Shown here piece by piece: positions 47,154 through 55,054 of a stretch of DNA of 64,000 nucleotides. Source of the DNA: a bacterium (GTDB lineage: Bacteria > Babelota > Babeliae > Babelales > RVW-14); the NCBI GenBank assembly GCA_016699045.1, contig CP064957.1, positions 1,240,001 to 1,304,000 on the forward strand. Reading direction: 5' to 3'. Position numbers and translations under genes: made by a program. Each line of letters opens with the position of its first letter. Position 1 is the stretch's first letter. Below the pieces are notes generated by a model. That model was not told where the DNA came from. It saw nothing but the letters and a program-made list of their open reading frames with translations, and made no database searches.

Positions 47154-48239
47154 ATGACAACAAAACAAAAAAAAAGTTTTTTTAGCTTCAATGTGTGGAG
47201 CGTTCAATTTAAATTTTTTCTTTTAGCATTCATGCTTATTTATTTGGTTGGGTTGGTGCAGTATGTGGTTATGTATTTTCGAGCTGACGACCCCATCCCA
47301 CAAGTTACCACCATCGATGCGATCATGCGGCGCCAATCACGTTATTTTGCAGCCAAAGTTCGTGCTGGTTTGTATGTTAAAAATTTTGCTGTTTTTGATT
47401 TTGAAAAAAATGATTTTACGGTTGATGCGATGGTCTGGTTTGAGTTTAATAAAAATGAAGTCATGCTCAAAACAATAGAAAAATTTTCATTCGAAAATAG
47501 CAAGATCATGTACAAATCCCCGCCCAACGTAAAAATTAGTGATGATCGTATTTTGGTGACGTACGACATTATTTTTTCCGTAAAAACTGACGTAAGTTTT
47601 CATCGATTCCCGCTTGAAGATCATCGGCTGTCGTTGGTACTAACTAATGACTTTGTATCGCCAAGCGAGATGTATTTTGATGACGAAGCCGATTCATTGT
47701 CATTTACTGTTTCCGATAAGCTGTTTACGTCAAATTGGCGGGTGCATTCGTTAGATATTCTTTCTGGCTACGCTGCGTTGCATTATGATACGCATCGCAA
47801 AGAACGTCGTATTAACACGCCAAAGGTTGTGTTTACGATCAATTTTAAAAAGTCTGGTCTCAAGAAAATTATGGTTATTTTTGTGCCAATTTTTATTGCT
47901 ATTCTCTTTTCTTTGTTTTCGTTTTTGGCTAATTACAACAATCTCTATTCTCGTTACGGGTTGACTATAACGCCGATCACCGCCTTGCTGGGCTATCGTT
48001 TTGTTATAGAAAACATGAGTCCCTCGGTTGGTTATTTTACCGTGAGTGATAAATTGTACGTATTTTTCATGTTGTTTTCACTTGCTATTTTTGCATTTCA
48101 GCTATGGTTTTCGCGACAATTTACGGGTAAAGAAGAGCCAGGGCCTGCTGCTGTCCATGCAGAAAAAGTATCATCGATTGTTTATTTTATTTCGATGCTT
48201 ATTTTTGTTTTGGCAGTAACGTATATTATTTTAGTGTGA
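47154..48239 (+). CDS. Pentameric ligand-gated ion channel (Cys-loop superfamily) homologue
   Basis: 361 residues from ATG 47154 after AAGGA. Order: an N-terminal hydrophobic helix (about 18-40), a beta-rich extracytoplasmic domain (about 45-232), then four transmembrane helices, M1 about 236-256, M2 265-287, M3 295-318, M4 337-359. The sequence RFPLEDHRLSLVL matches the FPFDxQ region of the Cys loop, and NWRVHSL matches the conserved W segment of prokaryotic channels. M2-M3 (ITALLGYRFVIENMSP then VGYFTVSDK) aligns without gaps to GLIC as I remember it (LIAHIAFNILVETNLP then PYMTYT). The cysteines of the animal loop are absent, as in other bacterial members. Family call by motif and topology, not by search. 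Confidence 0.8.
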   Translation: MTTKQKKSFFSFNVWSVQFKFFLLAFMLIYLVGLVQYVVMYFRADDPIPQVTTIDAIMRRQSRYFAAKVRAGLYVKNFAVFDFEKNDFTVDAMVWFEFNKNEVMLKTIEKFSFENSKIMYKSPPNVKISDDRILVTYDIIFSVKTDVSFHRFPLEDHRLSLVLTNDFVSPSEMYFDDEADSLSFTVSDKLFTSNWRVHSLDILSGYAALHYDTHRKERRINTPKVVFTINFKKSGLKKIMVIFVPIFIAILFSLFSFLANYNNLYSRYGLTITPITALLGYRFVIENMSPSVGYFTVSDKLYVFFMLFSLAIFAFQLWFSRQFTGKEEPGPAAVHAEKVSSIVYFISMLIFVLAVTYIILV

Positions 48240-48256
48240 GGATGGTGCAAAAAAAA

Positions 48257-49141
48257 ATGATCATGAAGACGCGGCTTGTATTATTTTTTTCTCTGGTTTT
48301 TTTTTCATGTTCATTGTGTGCTCATCAATCTGACTTGCTTGAAAATGTGCTGACAAGTACCGCCAACTCGCTGCTTGATCTGGTGAGCACGAATTCAAGT
48401 TCTTTCATTTGTGGCGTAAAAAGTCATAGCGGGCTTATTGTGCAAGCGGTTGAAAAACTTAAGCATGTTGCGATTATTCCAGATGGCAACCGCCGCTGGG
48501 CGCGTAGCAAGGGACATGAATCGTTGTATGGCCACACTGTTGGCTTTTCGCAAGTGGCGCCGCGCGTAATTGCAGATTTATTCGATCTTGGTGTGCATAC
48601 CGTTACGCTGTGGTGCTGCTCGCCAGAAAATTATAACCGCTCGGTAAAAGAAGTTCGCAACGTTGGTTTGGCGTGCAACACAATGCTTAACACCTTGCGC
48701 GCTCATGCCAAAAAAGCAGGTGTGCGGATTGTGCGGCTTGGCCGCAAAGATCGTATACCGCAAACGTCATTAGAATTAATTGAGTTAACGGAAAAAGAAA
48801 CATTATTGTATTCAAACCACGTGCTTAATTTGGCAATTGATTATGGCAGCACCGACGAAATTTGTCGTGCGTGTACCAAATTGGTGGGGCAACTTAAACC
48901 AGGCAAAACGATCACGCCCGATATGTTTGCACAAACGCTTGATACGTCAGGCCAGCCGTACCCCAACCCCGATCTCATTATTCGCACGTCGGGCGAAAGT
49001 CGCCTGTCTGGTTTTATGATGTGGCAAGCGGCGTACAGCGAGCTTTATTTTACGCACAAACATTTTCCTGAGTTTGATCGTGCGTTGTTGATCGAGGCTA
49101 TTACTGAATTTAGCAATCGCAAGCGCCGCTACGGGCTATAG
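48257..49141 (+). CDS. Undecaprenyl-pyrophosphate-synthase-like cis-prenyltransferase with a signal peptide
   Basis: The enzyme family elongates isoprenyl pyrophosphates to the lipid carrier used in wall synthesis. Family motifs are all present: HVAIIPDGNRRWARSKG with the catalytic Asp, LWCCSPENYNRS, LNLAIDYGSTDEI, and DLIIRTSGESRLSGF followed by WQAAYSELYF. The odd part is about 65 residues in front of the normal start, with a clear secretion signal (MKTRLVLFFSLVFFSCSLCAH). The known enzymes are cytoplasmic. Start uncertain: GTG 48236 overlaps the channel stop, ATGs lie at 48242, 48257 and 48263, and all include the signal. Symbol uppS is withheld because a standard copy may exist elsewhere. 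Confidence 0.8.
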   Translation: MIMKTRLVLFFSLVFFSCSLCAHQSDLLENVLTSTANSLLDLVSTNSSSFICGVKSHSGLIVQAVEKLKHVAIIPDGNRRWARSKGHESLYGHTVGFSQVAPRVIADLFDLGVHTVTLWCCSPENYNRSVKEVRNVGLACNTMLNTLRAHAKKAGVRIVRLGRKDRIPQTSLELIELTEKETLLYSNHVLNLAIDYGSTDEICRACTKLVGQLKPGKTITPDMFAQTLDTSGQPYPNPDLIIRTSGESRLSGFMMWQAAYSELYFTHKHFPEFDRALLIEAITEFSNRKRRYGL

Positions 49142-49610
49142 CGTCTTCTACTTTTCCCCAATGATCGTCAGAACCTTGGTAGAGACAGTGCGAGCAGTGT
49201 TGTTTTGTTGCATTGGCAACGCGTATCATGCCATTTATGGCAGCTTCATATGATTCTTTAGTTGTTAGGTTGAGGCAATCTTCGAAGTGAGGCTTATACT
49301 CATTAAAATTATTTTTGCCTTCAGTCATTTCGCGTAAAGACATACCAACCAAATTGCCAACTAATCCACCAAAATCTAATTGATTGGGGCAATGTTTACA
49401 TTGTATTTTTGGGTCGAGATTGTTTTTTTCAAAATGGTTTTCGCATGCTTGCAGACATAACGAGAGATAGCCAAGAATTGCGCAGATATCAAGTTCCACG
49501 GATCGCAAGATTAGTTTGGTTTCATGAACTGGTTCTGCAGTACTTTGGAGTGAGTTTGAAAGAAAAAGCATCATGCAAAAAAATAGTGAAATTTTCTTAT
49601 GATTCTTCAT
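49110..49610 (-). CDS. Small secreted Cys-rich protein
   Basis: 166 residues. Signal peptide KISLFFCMMLFLSNSLQS. The mature part has about ten cysteines, including CKHCPNQLDFGG, CSHCLYQG and a C-terminal CDC. AGAGAGG precedes the ATG on the minus strand. Its 3' end overlaps the end of the prenyltransferase gene by 32 bp, tail to tail. I do not recognise a family; CxxC pairs could bind metal or form disulfides in the periplasm. Confidence 0.6.
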   Translation of the reverse strand: MKNHKKISLFFCMMLFLSNSLQSTAEPVHETKLILRSVELDICAILGYLSLCLQACENHFEKNNLDPKIQCKHCPNQLDFGGLVGNLVGMSLREMTEGKNNFNEYKPHFEDCLNLTTKESYEAAINGMIRVANATKQHCSHCLYQGSDDHWGKVEDAIARSGACDC

Positions 49611-49727
49611 GGCTACCTCTCTAAAATTATAAAAATTTTAATGAAAATACCGCAATTTTATGGTAGTAAAACTATAGTTTTGTTTGCAACGAAATTAATA
49701 AAAATCCAGCAAAGGATCAGGGATACA

Positions 49728-50171
49728 ATGATGATGAAGTTACGTAGAGAGCATGTTAAAGCTTTTATTGCAGAGCCATATTTTTCTCGAGGAGAAAATT
49801 ATTTTAAAGATGGTCAGATCAAACTCATTTCAGTCTCAGAGACGGTAATCAAAGCAAAAGCATCCGGTACAAGAGTTTATAAGGTAGAAGCGAACTTTAA
49901 CAATAATCGTATTGATGGTAAGTGTTCCTGTCCAGCATTTGAAGAGTTTGGACCGTGTAAACATTTGGCAGCTACGTTATTGACATTGATTGCTCATAAT
50001 GATGGTCGTACTTATCGCTCATCAAGACAATCTATGGATCAGATAGCGGAACATGAAGAGTTTGAGCGAATGCTGAAGCGTAAAACAAAAAATGAATTGA
50101 TCGAAATTATTGTGTTATTAAGTAATGATTATCCAGAAATAATCGATGAATTAAGCAATGAGTACGAATAG
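49728..50171 (+). CDS. Small SWIM zinc-finger protein
   Basis: 147 residues from ATG 49728 (AGGG 7 bases upstream); a longer in-frame start at 49599 has no ribosome binding site. The SWIM motif C-x-C-x(n)-C-x-H is visible as CSCPAFEEFGPCKH near residue 70, preceded by the usual beta-rich segment (YFSRGENYFKDGQI). In other bacteria this module is often fused to or next to SNF2 helicases; here it stands alone with a charged C-terminal tail. DNA- or protein-binding role likely, target unknown. Confidence 0.8.
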   Translation: MMMKLRREHVKAFIAEPYFSRGENYFKDGQIKLISVSETVIKAKASGTRVYKVEANFNNNRIDGKCSCPAFEEFGPCKHLAATLLTLIAHNDGRTYRSSRQSMDQIAEHEEFERMLKRKTKNELIEIIVLLSNDYPEIIDELSNEYE

Positions 50172-50201
50172 TACGAGTGAAAAATAGTAGCAACAAAAAG
50201 C

Positions 50202-50242
50202 GGCCGCATTTGAATATAAAAAATTCAAATGCGGCCAAAAAT
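50202..50242. terminator. Bidirectional intrinsic terminator between the SWIM and ankyrin genes
   Basis: GGCCGCATTTGAAT (50202-50215) pairs perfectly with ATTCAAATGCGGCC (50223-50236), flanked by A runs on both sides. The GGCCGCAT core recurs in the terminators near 52.06 and 53.75 kb. Confidence 0.85.
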
Positions 50243-50247
50243 TATGT

Positions 50248-51900
50248 TTATGCCAAAAGAAGTGCGATGTCTTTAAAGCCTTTACTTTGTGCTAATGTTT
50301 CTGCTGTTTGCCCAATAAATTCTCCGGCGGTAATGGCTTTGGTTTTGTCGGCGCCATGTGCCAAAAGAATTTTTACGCACTCGGTCTGGCCATTGCTGGT
50401 AGCACTATGAAGAGATGTAATGCCGTAATTGGTCATGGCATTAACATTAGCGTTGTGTTCTAGAAGAATTTTTACGCATTTAATATGGCCTTTGAAGGAA
50501 GCATTATGAAGAGATGTAATGCCGTCATTGTCTGTAGCATTAACATTCGCGTTGTGTCCTAGAAGAATTTTTACGCATTCAATATGGCCCTTGGCGGAAG
50601 CATTATGAAGAGATGTAGCGCCGTAATTGGTCATGGCATTAACATTAGCGTTGTGTCCTAGAAGAATTTTTACGCATTCGGTATGGCCTTTGTCGGAAGC
50701 ATTATGAAGAGATGTAGCGCCGTTATTGGTCATGGTATTATTAACATTAGCGTTGTGTTCTAGAAGAATTTTTACGCATTCGATATGGCCATTGTTGGTA
50801 GCATAATGAAGAGATGTAATGCCGTCATTGGTCATGGCATTAACATTAGCGTTGTGTTCTAGAAGAATTTTTACGCATTCATTATGGCCATTGTCGGAAG
50901 CAGAATGAAGAGCTGTAATGCCGTCATTGTCTGTAGCATTAACTTCCGCGCCACGTTCTAGAAGAATTTTTACACACTCGGTATGGCCATTGCAGGTAGC
51001 ATTATAAAGAGATGTAATGCCGTTATTGGTTATGGCATTAACATTAGCGTTGTGTCCTAGAAGAATTTTTACGCATTCATTATGGCCATTGCCGGAAGCA
51101 GAATGAAGAGATGTAGCGCCGTTATTGGTCATGGCATTAACGTTGGCGCCATTTTCTAGAAGGACTTTTACGCATTCGGTATGGCCATTGCTGGTAGCAT
51201 AATGAAGAGATGTAATGCCGTCATTGGCCATGGCATTAACATTAGCGTTGTGTTCTAGAAGAATTTTTACGCATTCATTATGGCCATTGCCGGAAGCAGA
51301 ATGAAGAGCTGTAATGCCGTCATTGTCTGTAGCATTAACATCAGCACCATGATCTAAAAGAATTTTTACACACTCGGTATGGCCATTGCAGGTAGCATTA
51401 TAAAGAGATGTAATGCCGTCATTGGTTATGGCATTAACATTAGCGTTGTGTCCTAAAAGAATTTTTACGCATTCAATATGGCCTTTGAAGGAAGCATTAT
51501 GAAGAGCTGTAATGCCGTCATTGGCCATGGCATTAACATTAGCGTTGTGTTCTAGAAGAATTTTTACGCATTCATTGTGGCCATTGCCGGAAGCAGAATG
51601 AAGAGCTGTAATGCCGTCATTGTCTGTAGCATTAACATCAGCACCATGATCTAAAAGGGCTTTTATGTATTCAGGATAGCCATAGAAGGATGAATAAAGC
51701 AGATGCGTACGGCTTTGATTGTCTGCTGCGTTAACATTGGCGCCTTGTCGTATAAGATTTGTTAATTTTACAGGCAGGTTGTTAATGGCCGCAGAATGAA
51801 GCGAGATAATATTTTTTCTTGTTGATGAGATATTGATAAACAATGTTAACGTGAGTGCCAATGCACAGAAAAATAATAATGATATAAATTTCTTATTCAT
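50248..51900 (-). CDS. Exported ankyrin-repeat protein (about 15 repeats)
   Basis: 550 residues from ATG at 51900 with GGAGC upstream; a longer in-frame start at 51960 is less likely. N-terminal signal or anchor: ISLLFFCALALTLTLFI. The rest is about fifteen 33-residue ankyrin repeats of the form NDGITALHSASGNGHNECVK then ILLEHNANVNAM. They are so alike that the DNA is a 99-bp tandem repeat. It ends with a capping half repeat and no catalytic domain. Ankyrin proteins of intracellular bacteria often bind host proteins; with this signal it may be periplasmic, surface-bound or exported further. Role is inference. Confidence 0.85.
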   Translation of the reverse strand: MNKKFISLLFFCALALTLTLFINISSTRKNIISLHSAAINNLPVKLTNLIRQGANVNAADNQSRTHLLYSSFYGYPEYIKALLDHGADVNATDNDGITALHSASGNGHNECVKILLEHNANVNAMANDGITALHNASFKGHIECVKILLGHNANVNAITNDGITSLYNATCNGHTECVKILLDHGADVNATDNDGITALHSASGNGHNECVKILLEHNANVNAMANDGITSLHYATSNGHTECVKVLLENGANVNAMTNNGATSLHSASGNGHNECVKILLGHNANVNAITNNGITSLYNATCNGHTECVKILLERGAEVNATDNDGITALHSASDNGHNECVKILLEHNANVNAMTNDGITSLHYATNNGHIECVKILLEHNANVNNTMTNNGATSLHNASDKGHTECVKILLGHNANVNAMTNYGATSLHNASAKGHIECVKILLGHNANVNATDNDGITSLHNASFKGHIKCVKILLEHNANVNAMTNYGITSLHSATSNGQTECVKILLAHGADKTKAITAGEFIGQTAETLAQSKGFKDIALLLA

Positions 51901-52037
51901 GACAGAGCTCCTTTTTTTTGAAGTGAATGTGAAGATTTTATTGGCAGAGTATATCATCAATCAATCATGGACAGAAGTTTTATTGTTTTTGAAATATAGC
52001 GATTCTGATTATTGCATTTATGGGAAAAGCTGGGATT

Positions 52038-52085
52038 TAAAAAAAGCGGCCGCATCATGTTTTAAACTCGAAACATGATGCGGCC
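52038..52085 (-). terminator. Terminator of the 52.1-kb TPR-like gene
   Basis: GGCCGCATCATGTTT (52048-52062) pairs with AAACATGATGCGGCC (52071-52085), followed on the minus strand by seven T. A nearly identical copy of this 34-bp segment (52029-52062) lies at 53721-53754. The 137 bp up to the ankyrin start hold nothing else clear. Confidence 0.85.
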
Positions 52086-52108
52086 AAAAAATTATTTTTA
52101 TGCTAGAT

Positions 52109-52735
52109 TTATCGATCGAGCATCTCTTCGATAATTTCTTTCTGTTCTTTAGTAACGTAAATTCCCTTGATGTTGTGATTTAAGAAATCATTTAAGCTTG
52201 TTTTGTCATAGTCATCAAAAGAATCATCATACACTTTTTTTATATTTTTCAGGGCCTTATGAATAAGTTCTTTAGCTTCTAAATTTTTACTTTGAGAAAA
52301 ATAACGTTGAGCAAGGTCAAAGTAACTCCAGACATTTTCGGGATCAAGAGCGATGGATTCTTCTAGAAAAAATATTTGTTTTTCGCGATTTCCTTTGAAT
52401 TGAAAAAAGCAAGATGCCACATAACGAAGCATAGAATTCAACTCATTCGAAGAGCTTTTGAGCGATGTTAATTTATTCATGAAATGTTCATCAGCTTCTT
52501 CAAATAAACAAGTATTTTTAAGGTAAGCCAGGAGTATGAGTGCCTGGGCGTTATCAATATCGAAAGCTAATATTTGTTCGAGGTGCTTAGTACATTTAAC
52601 ATCATCGCCTCGAGGCGGCTCTATTTCTAAAAGAGCAAGCTTAAATAGTAGATATATGTTTTGTGGATCTTGATGTAATTCTTCTTCAAAGATTTTCTTT
52701 AATTTTTCTTCGCGTATTTTATTTAATTCATACAT
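52109..52735 (-). CDS. TPR-like protein, candidate immunity protein of the orphan toxin cassette
   Basis: 208 residues, cytoplasmic by lack of signal. Helical pairs of TPR type: DPQNIYLLFKLALLEIEPP, DNAQALILLAYLK, DPENVWSYFDLAQRYFSQ. Starts at ATG 52735, 10 bp after the orphan C-terminal fragment stops. It is closely related to the proteins at 53802 and 54410, especially the latter (shared MYELNKI-x-EEKLKK start). Position directly behind a toxin-like C-terminus suggests an immunity role; that is inference. Confidence 0.65.
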   Translation of the reverse strand: MYELNKIREEKLKKIFEEELHQDPQNIYLLFKLALLEIEPPRGDDVKCTKHLEQILAFDIDNAQALILLAYLKNTCLFEEADEHFMNKLTSLKSSSNELNSMLRYVASCFFQFKGNREKQIFFLEESIALDPENVWSYFDLAQRYFSQSKNLEAKELIHKALKNIKKVYDDSFDDYDKTSLNDFLNHNIKGIYVTKEQKEIIEEMLDR

Positions 52736-52745
52736 TGTAATTCTT

Positions 52746-53720
52746 TCATTGTTCGAGCCAGTTTATGGTATTTTTGCATATGCGATTTGAGTTGCCTACG
52801 TAGCCATTAAGACTTCTTACTATGCCATCTGCGATATTTATATTGATATCCACCTCTAGGCCGTTAATAATAGTTTTGATACAATTTTGACCGTTTTTTA
52901 GCATCCCGCAAGCGTCTACTTTGTCAACAATCTTTTTTAAACGACTAATTATTTCAGCTTGTGTGTTGCCCAATTTCATAATACCTTGTGCGCGATGGTC
53001 GTTTGAAAATACATGTTTCAATTTAATTGCGTCATCGTTGTAGGACTTTATAATGCCATTGGCTCTTCGAGCACCATTATTAATAGCTGTTTTTACAGGC
53101 TCGAGTAGTTGAGCAATTCTATGTTTAAGGCCTCCCGTCAGTCTTGTTAGCAACGAGTTTACTAGTTCTTGTTGATTTTTTATAGCATTGACAAGAGGCT
53201 GTATGTTTTTAAATCTGAGGGCATTGCGAACAGTGCCATGTAACAACATCTCAGTCACCATAGCAATAGCTTCTTCAGGATTGTCTTGAATGAAAAGAGC
53301 TGAATTTGATATCATTTGTTCAACGCGAGCATGAAATTCTTCGGGATTGCTGCAAGCAAGGTTGATGGCGTCGATTGCTTTGGTTAATGCGATGCCGGCA
53401 AGTCTGACCGGGCTTAAGAATCGGTCAACCAGGTGCATAGGAAGTTTTCTTGGGTGGCTAATAAGATCAATCCATTGTTCTCCATAATTCATAAGCCCTT
53501 TGCCTGCGCCGTGTGCGATGATATTAGTCAACTGCACGGTTCCTTCGCTTGCGCGCATTAAAAAGTAGGAAAAGTCTGAAAGATTAAACGCAACGACTGG
53601 GTTTGTTTGTGATTTTGCAAGAGCGGTGTAGTAATAAATTACGGGCGCGGTGGTTTCTAGATGGGGATTGGAGAAAATTCTATTGTTTTTGAAGTGCTGC
53701 AATTTCTGATTTATGAGCAA
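52746..53720 (-). CDS. Orphan duplicate of the toxin C-terminal region, no good start codon
   Basis: The open frame gives 324 residues, but only a TTG without ribosome binding site is available at its start. From HLETTAPVIYYYTALAK onwards it matches the last 310 residues of the 55-60.6 kb protein. The first 125 shared residues differ at one position, then the last 100 diverge (FSNDHRAQGIMKLG here, FSRDHRRNGIMNLG there). This looks like a silent C-terminal cassette that could be swapped into the full-length gene by recombination. It is followed by its own TPR-like gene. Whether it is ever expressed alone is doubtful. Confidence 0.65.
   Translation of the reverse strand: MLINQKLQHFKNNRIFSNPHLETTAPVIYYYTALAKSQTNPVVAFNLSDFSYFLMRASEGTVQLTNIIAHGAGKGLMNYGEQWIDLISHPRKLPMHLVDRFLSPVRLAGIALTKAIDAINLACSNPEEFHARVEQMISNSALFIQDNPEEAIAMVTEMLLHGTVRNALRFKNIQPLVNAIKNQQELVNSLLTRLTGGLKHRIAQLLEPVKTAINNGARRANGIIKSYNDDAIKLKHVFSNDHRAQGIMKLGNTQAEIISRLKKIVDKVDACGMLKNGQNCIKTIINGLEVDININIADGIVRSLNGYVGNSNRICKNTINWLEQ
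53286..53665 (-). repeat. 380-bp direct repeat shared with 55591-55970 (orphan copy)
   Basis: By eye I find one base difference between this block and 55591-55970 (the codon giving His here and Arg there). It encodes the pre-toxin segment from HLETT to FIQ. Identity falls sharply on either side, with a second similar block of about 110 bp at 53100-53215. Confidence 0.9.
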
Positions 53721-53731
53721 AGCTGGGATTT

Positions 53732-53775
53732 AAAAAAAGCGGCCGCATCATGTTTCGAATTTAAAACATGATGCG
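53732..53775 (-). terminator. Terminator of the 53.8-kb TPR-like gene, repeated element
   Basis: GGCCGCATCATGTTT (from 53741) pairs with AAACATGATGCGCCC with one mismatch; T run on the minus strand side. Same 34-bp element as at 52029-52062. It separates the active operon from the orphan cassette, which therefore has no evident promoter. Confidence 0.75.
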
Positions 53776-53801
53776 CCCTAAAAATTATTTTTATGCTCAA
53801 T

Positions 53802-54413
53802 TTATTGATCGAGCATCTTTTGAATAATATTTACCATTTGTTGAGTGAGGTAAGTTCCTTTTATATTGTTACCTAAAAAATCATTTAGGTTGGTTTCATC
53901 ATATTCAGATGGGTCATCTGTATATACTTTTTTTATATTGCCAAGAGCTTTTTTAACAAGTTCTTTGGCTTCTAAATCTTTACCTTGTTCGAAGTAATTA
54001 TAAGCAAGACCGACATAATGAAACACATTTTTTGGATCAAGTGCTATGGATTCTTTTAGAAAAAATATCTGTTTTTCGCTATTGCCCTTGAATTGAAAAG
54101 CCCAAGAAGCTGCATAGCGAAGCATCGAATTTAATTCATCAGAAGGGCTTTTAAGAGATATTAATTTGTTTATTAAATCTTCTTCTGCATGTTCAAATAA
54201 ATTATAGTAGTGAAGATAGGCGAAGAGTATGAGCGCCTGAACGTTATCTTTATCTAGAGCTAATATTTGTTCAAGGTATGCAATGCATTTAACATCATCG
54301 CCTTCGGGTGGCTCTATTTCTAAAAGGGCTAATTTAAAGAGAAGATCTATGTTTTTTCCATTTTGATTTAATTTTTTTTCAAGAATTTTTTTATTATTCA
54401 TTGTTTTTTTCAT
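53802..54413 (-). CDS. TPR-like protein, second candidate immunity protein
   Basis: 203 residues, no signal peptide. Same fold pattern as its neighbours (NIDLLFKLALLEIEPPEGDD, DNVQALILFAYLHYY, DPKNVFHYVGLAYNYFEQG). The ATG overlaps the TGA of the previous gene (ATGA), so the two are translated together. Two such genes in series behind one toxin suggest an older immunity kept after a change of C-terminal domain; inference. Confidence 0.65.
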   Translation of the reverse strand: MKKTMNNKKILEKKLNQNGKNIDLLFKLALLEIEPPEGDDVKCIAYLEQILALDKDNVQALILFAYLHYYNLFEHAEEDLINKLISLKSPSDELNSMLRYAASWAFQFKGNSEKQIFFLKESIALDPKNVFHYVGLAYNYFEQGKDLEAKELVKKALGNIKKVYTDDPSEYDETNLNDFLGNNIKGTYLTQQMVNIIQKMLDQ

Positions 54414-55054
54414 TTTTCGAGCCGTTTTTTTATCAAATTTACCTGTTGTGGAGTAACGTAAATTCCTTTTACATAGTGATTTAAAAAATCATTTAAATCC
54501 GGTTCATCATATTCAAATATTTCATTATCTGTATATATTTTTTTTATATTGCCAAGAGCTTTGTGAATAAGTTCTTTAGCCTCTAAATTTTTTCCTTGTG
54601 TAAAGTAGTTGTCAGCAAGGTAAACATAGCTCCAGACATTTCTTTGATCGAGAGCGATGGATTCTTGTAGGGAAAAAGTTTCTTTTTCGTCATCTCCTTT
54701 GAATTGAAAGAACCAAGAAGCTGCATAACGAAGCATTGAATCAGATTCATCGGAAGAGCTTTTGAGCGATGTTAATTTATTCATTAAATGTTCATCGGCA
54801 TGTTCAAATAAAGTGTAATGTTTAAGATAAGAAAGGAGCAAGAGCGCTTGGACATTATCTGTATCGAGAGCTAATATTTGTTCAAGGTATGCAATGCATT
54901 TAATATCATCACCATTTGGGGGGTGTATTTCTAAAATGGCCAATTTGAATAGCAGATCTATGTTTTGTGGATCGTGATGTAATTTTTCTTCAAAGTTTTT
55001 TTTTAATTTTTCTTCATGGATTTTATTTAATTCATACATTTGTTGTTCTTTCAT
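54410..55054 (-). CDS. TPR-like protein, candidate cognate immunity protein
   Basis: 214 residues from ATG 55054, which overlaps the TGA of the large toxin-like gene (ATGA); the in-frame GTG at 55066 would add four residues. No signal peptide. Helical repeats DPQNIDLLFKLAILEIHPP, DNVQALLLLSYLKHY and NVWSYVYLADNYFTQGK. Tight coupling to the secreted protein upstream is what a toxin-immunity pair would show. Confidence 0.65.
   Translation of the reverse strand: MKEQQMYELNKIHEEKLKKNFEEKLHHDPQNIDLLFKLAILEIHPPNGDDIKCIAYLEQILALDTDNVQALLLLSYLKHYTLFEHADEHLMNKLTSLKSSSDESDSMLRYAASWFFQFKGDDEKETFSLQESIALDQRNVWSYVYLADNYFTQGKNLEAKELIHKALGNIKKIYTDNEIFEYDEPDLNDFLNHYVKGIYVTPQQVNLIKKRLEK

Noticed and set aside
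45761..48239. Classical ABC amino-acid importer
   Set aside because: The membrane partner has the beta-sandwich plus four-helix layout of a pLGIC, not a permease, and no ATPase gene is present.
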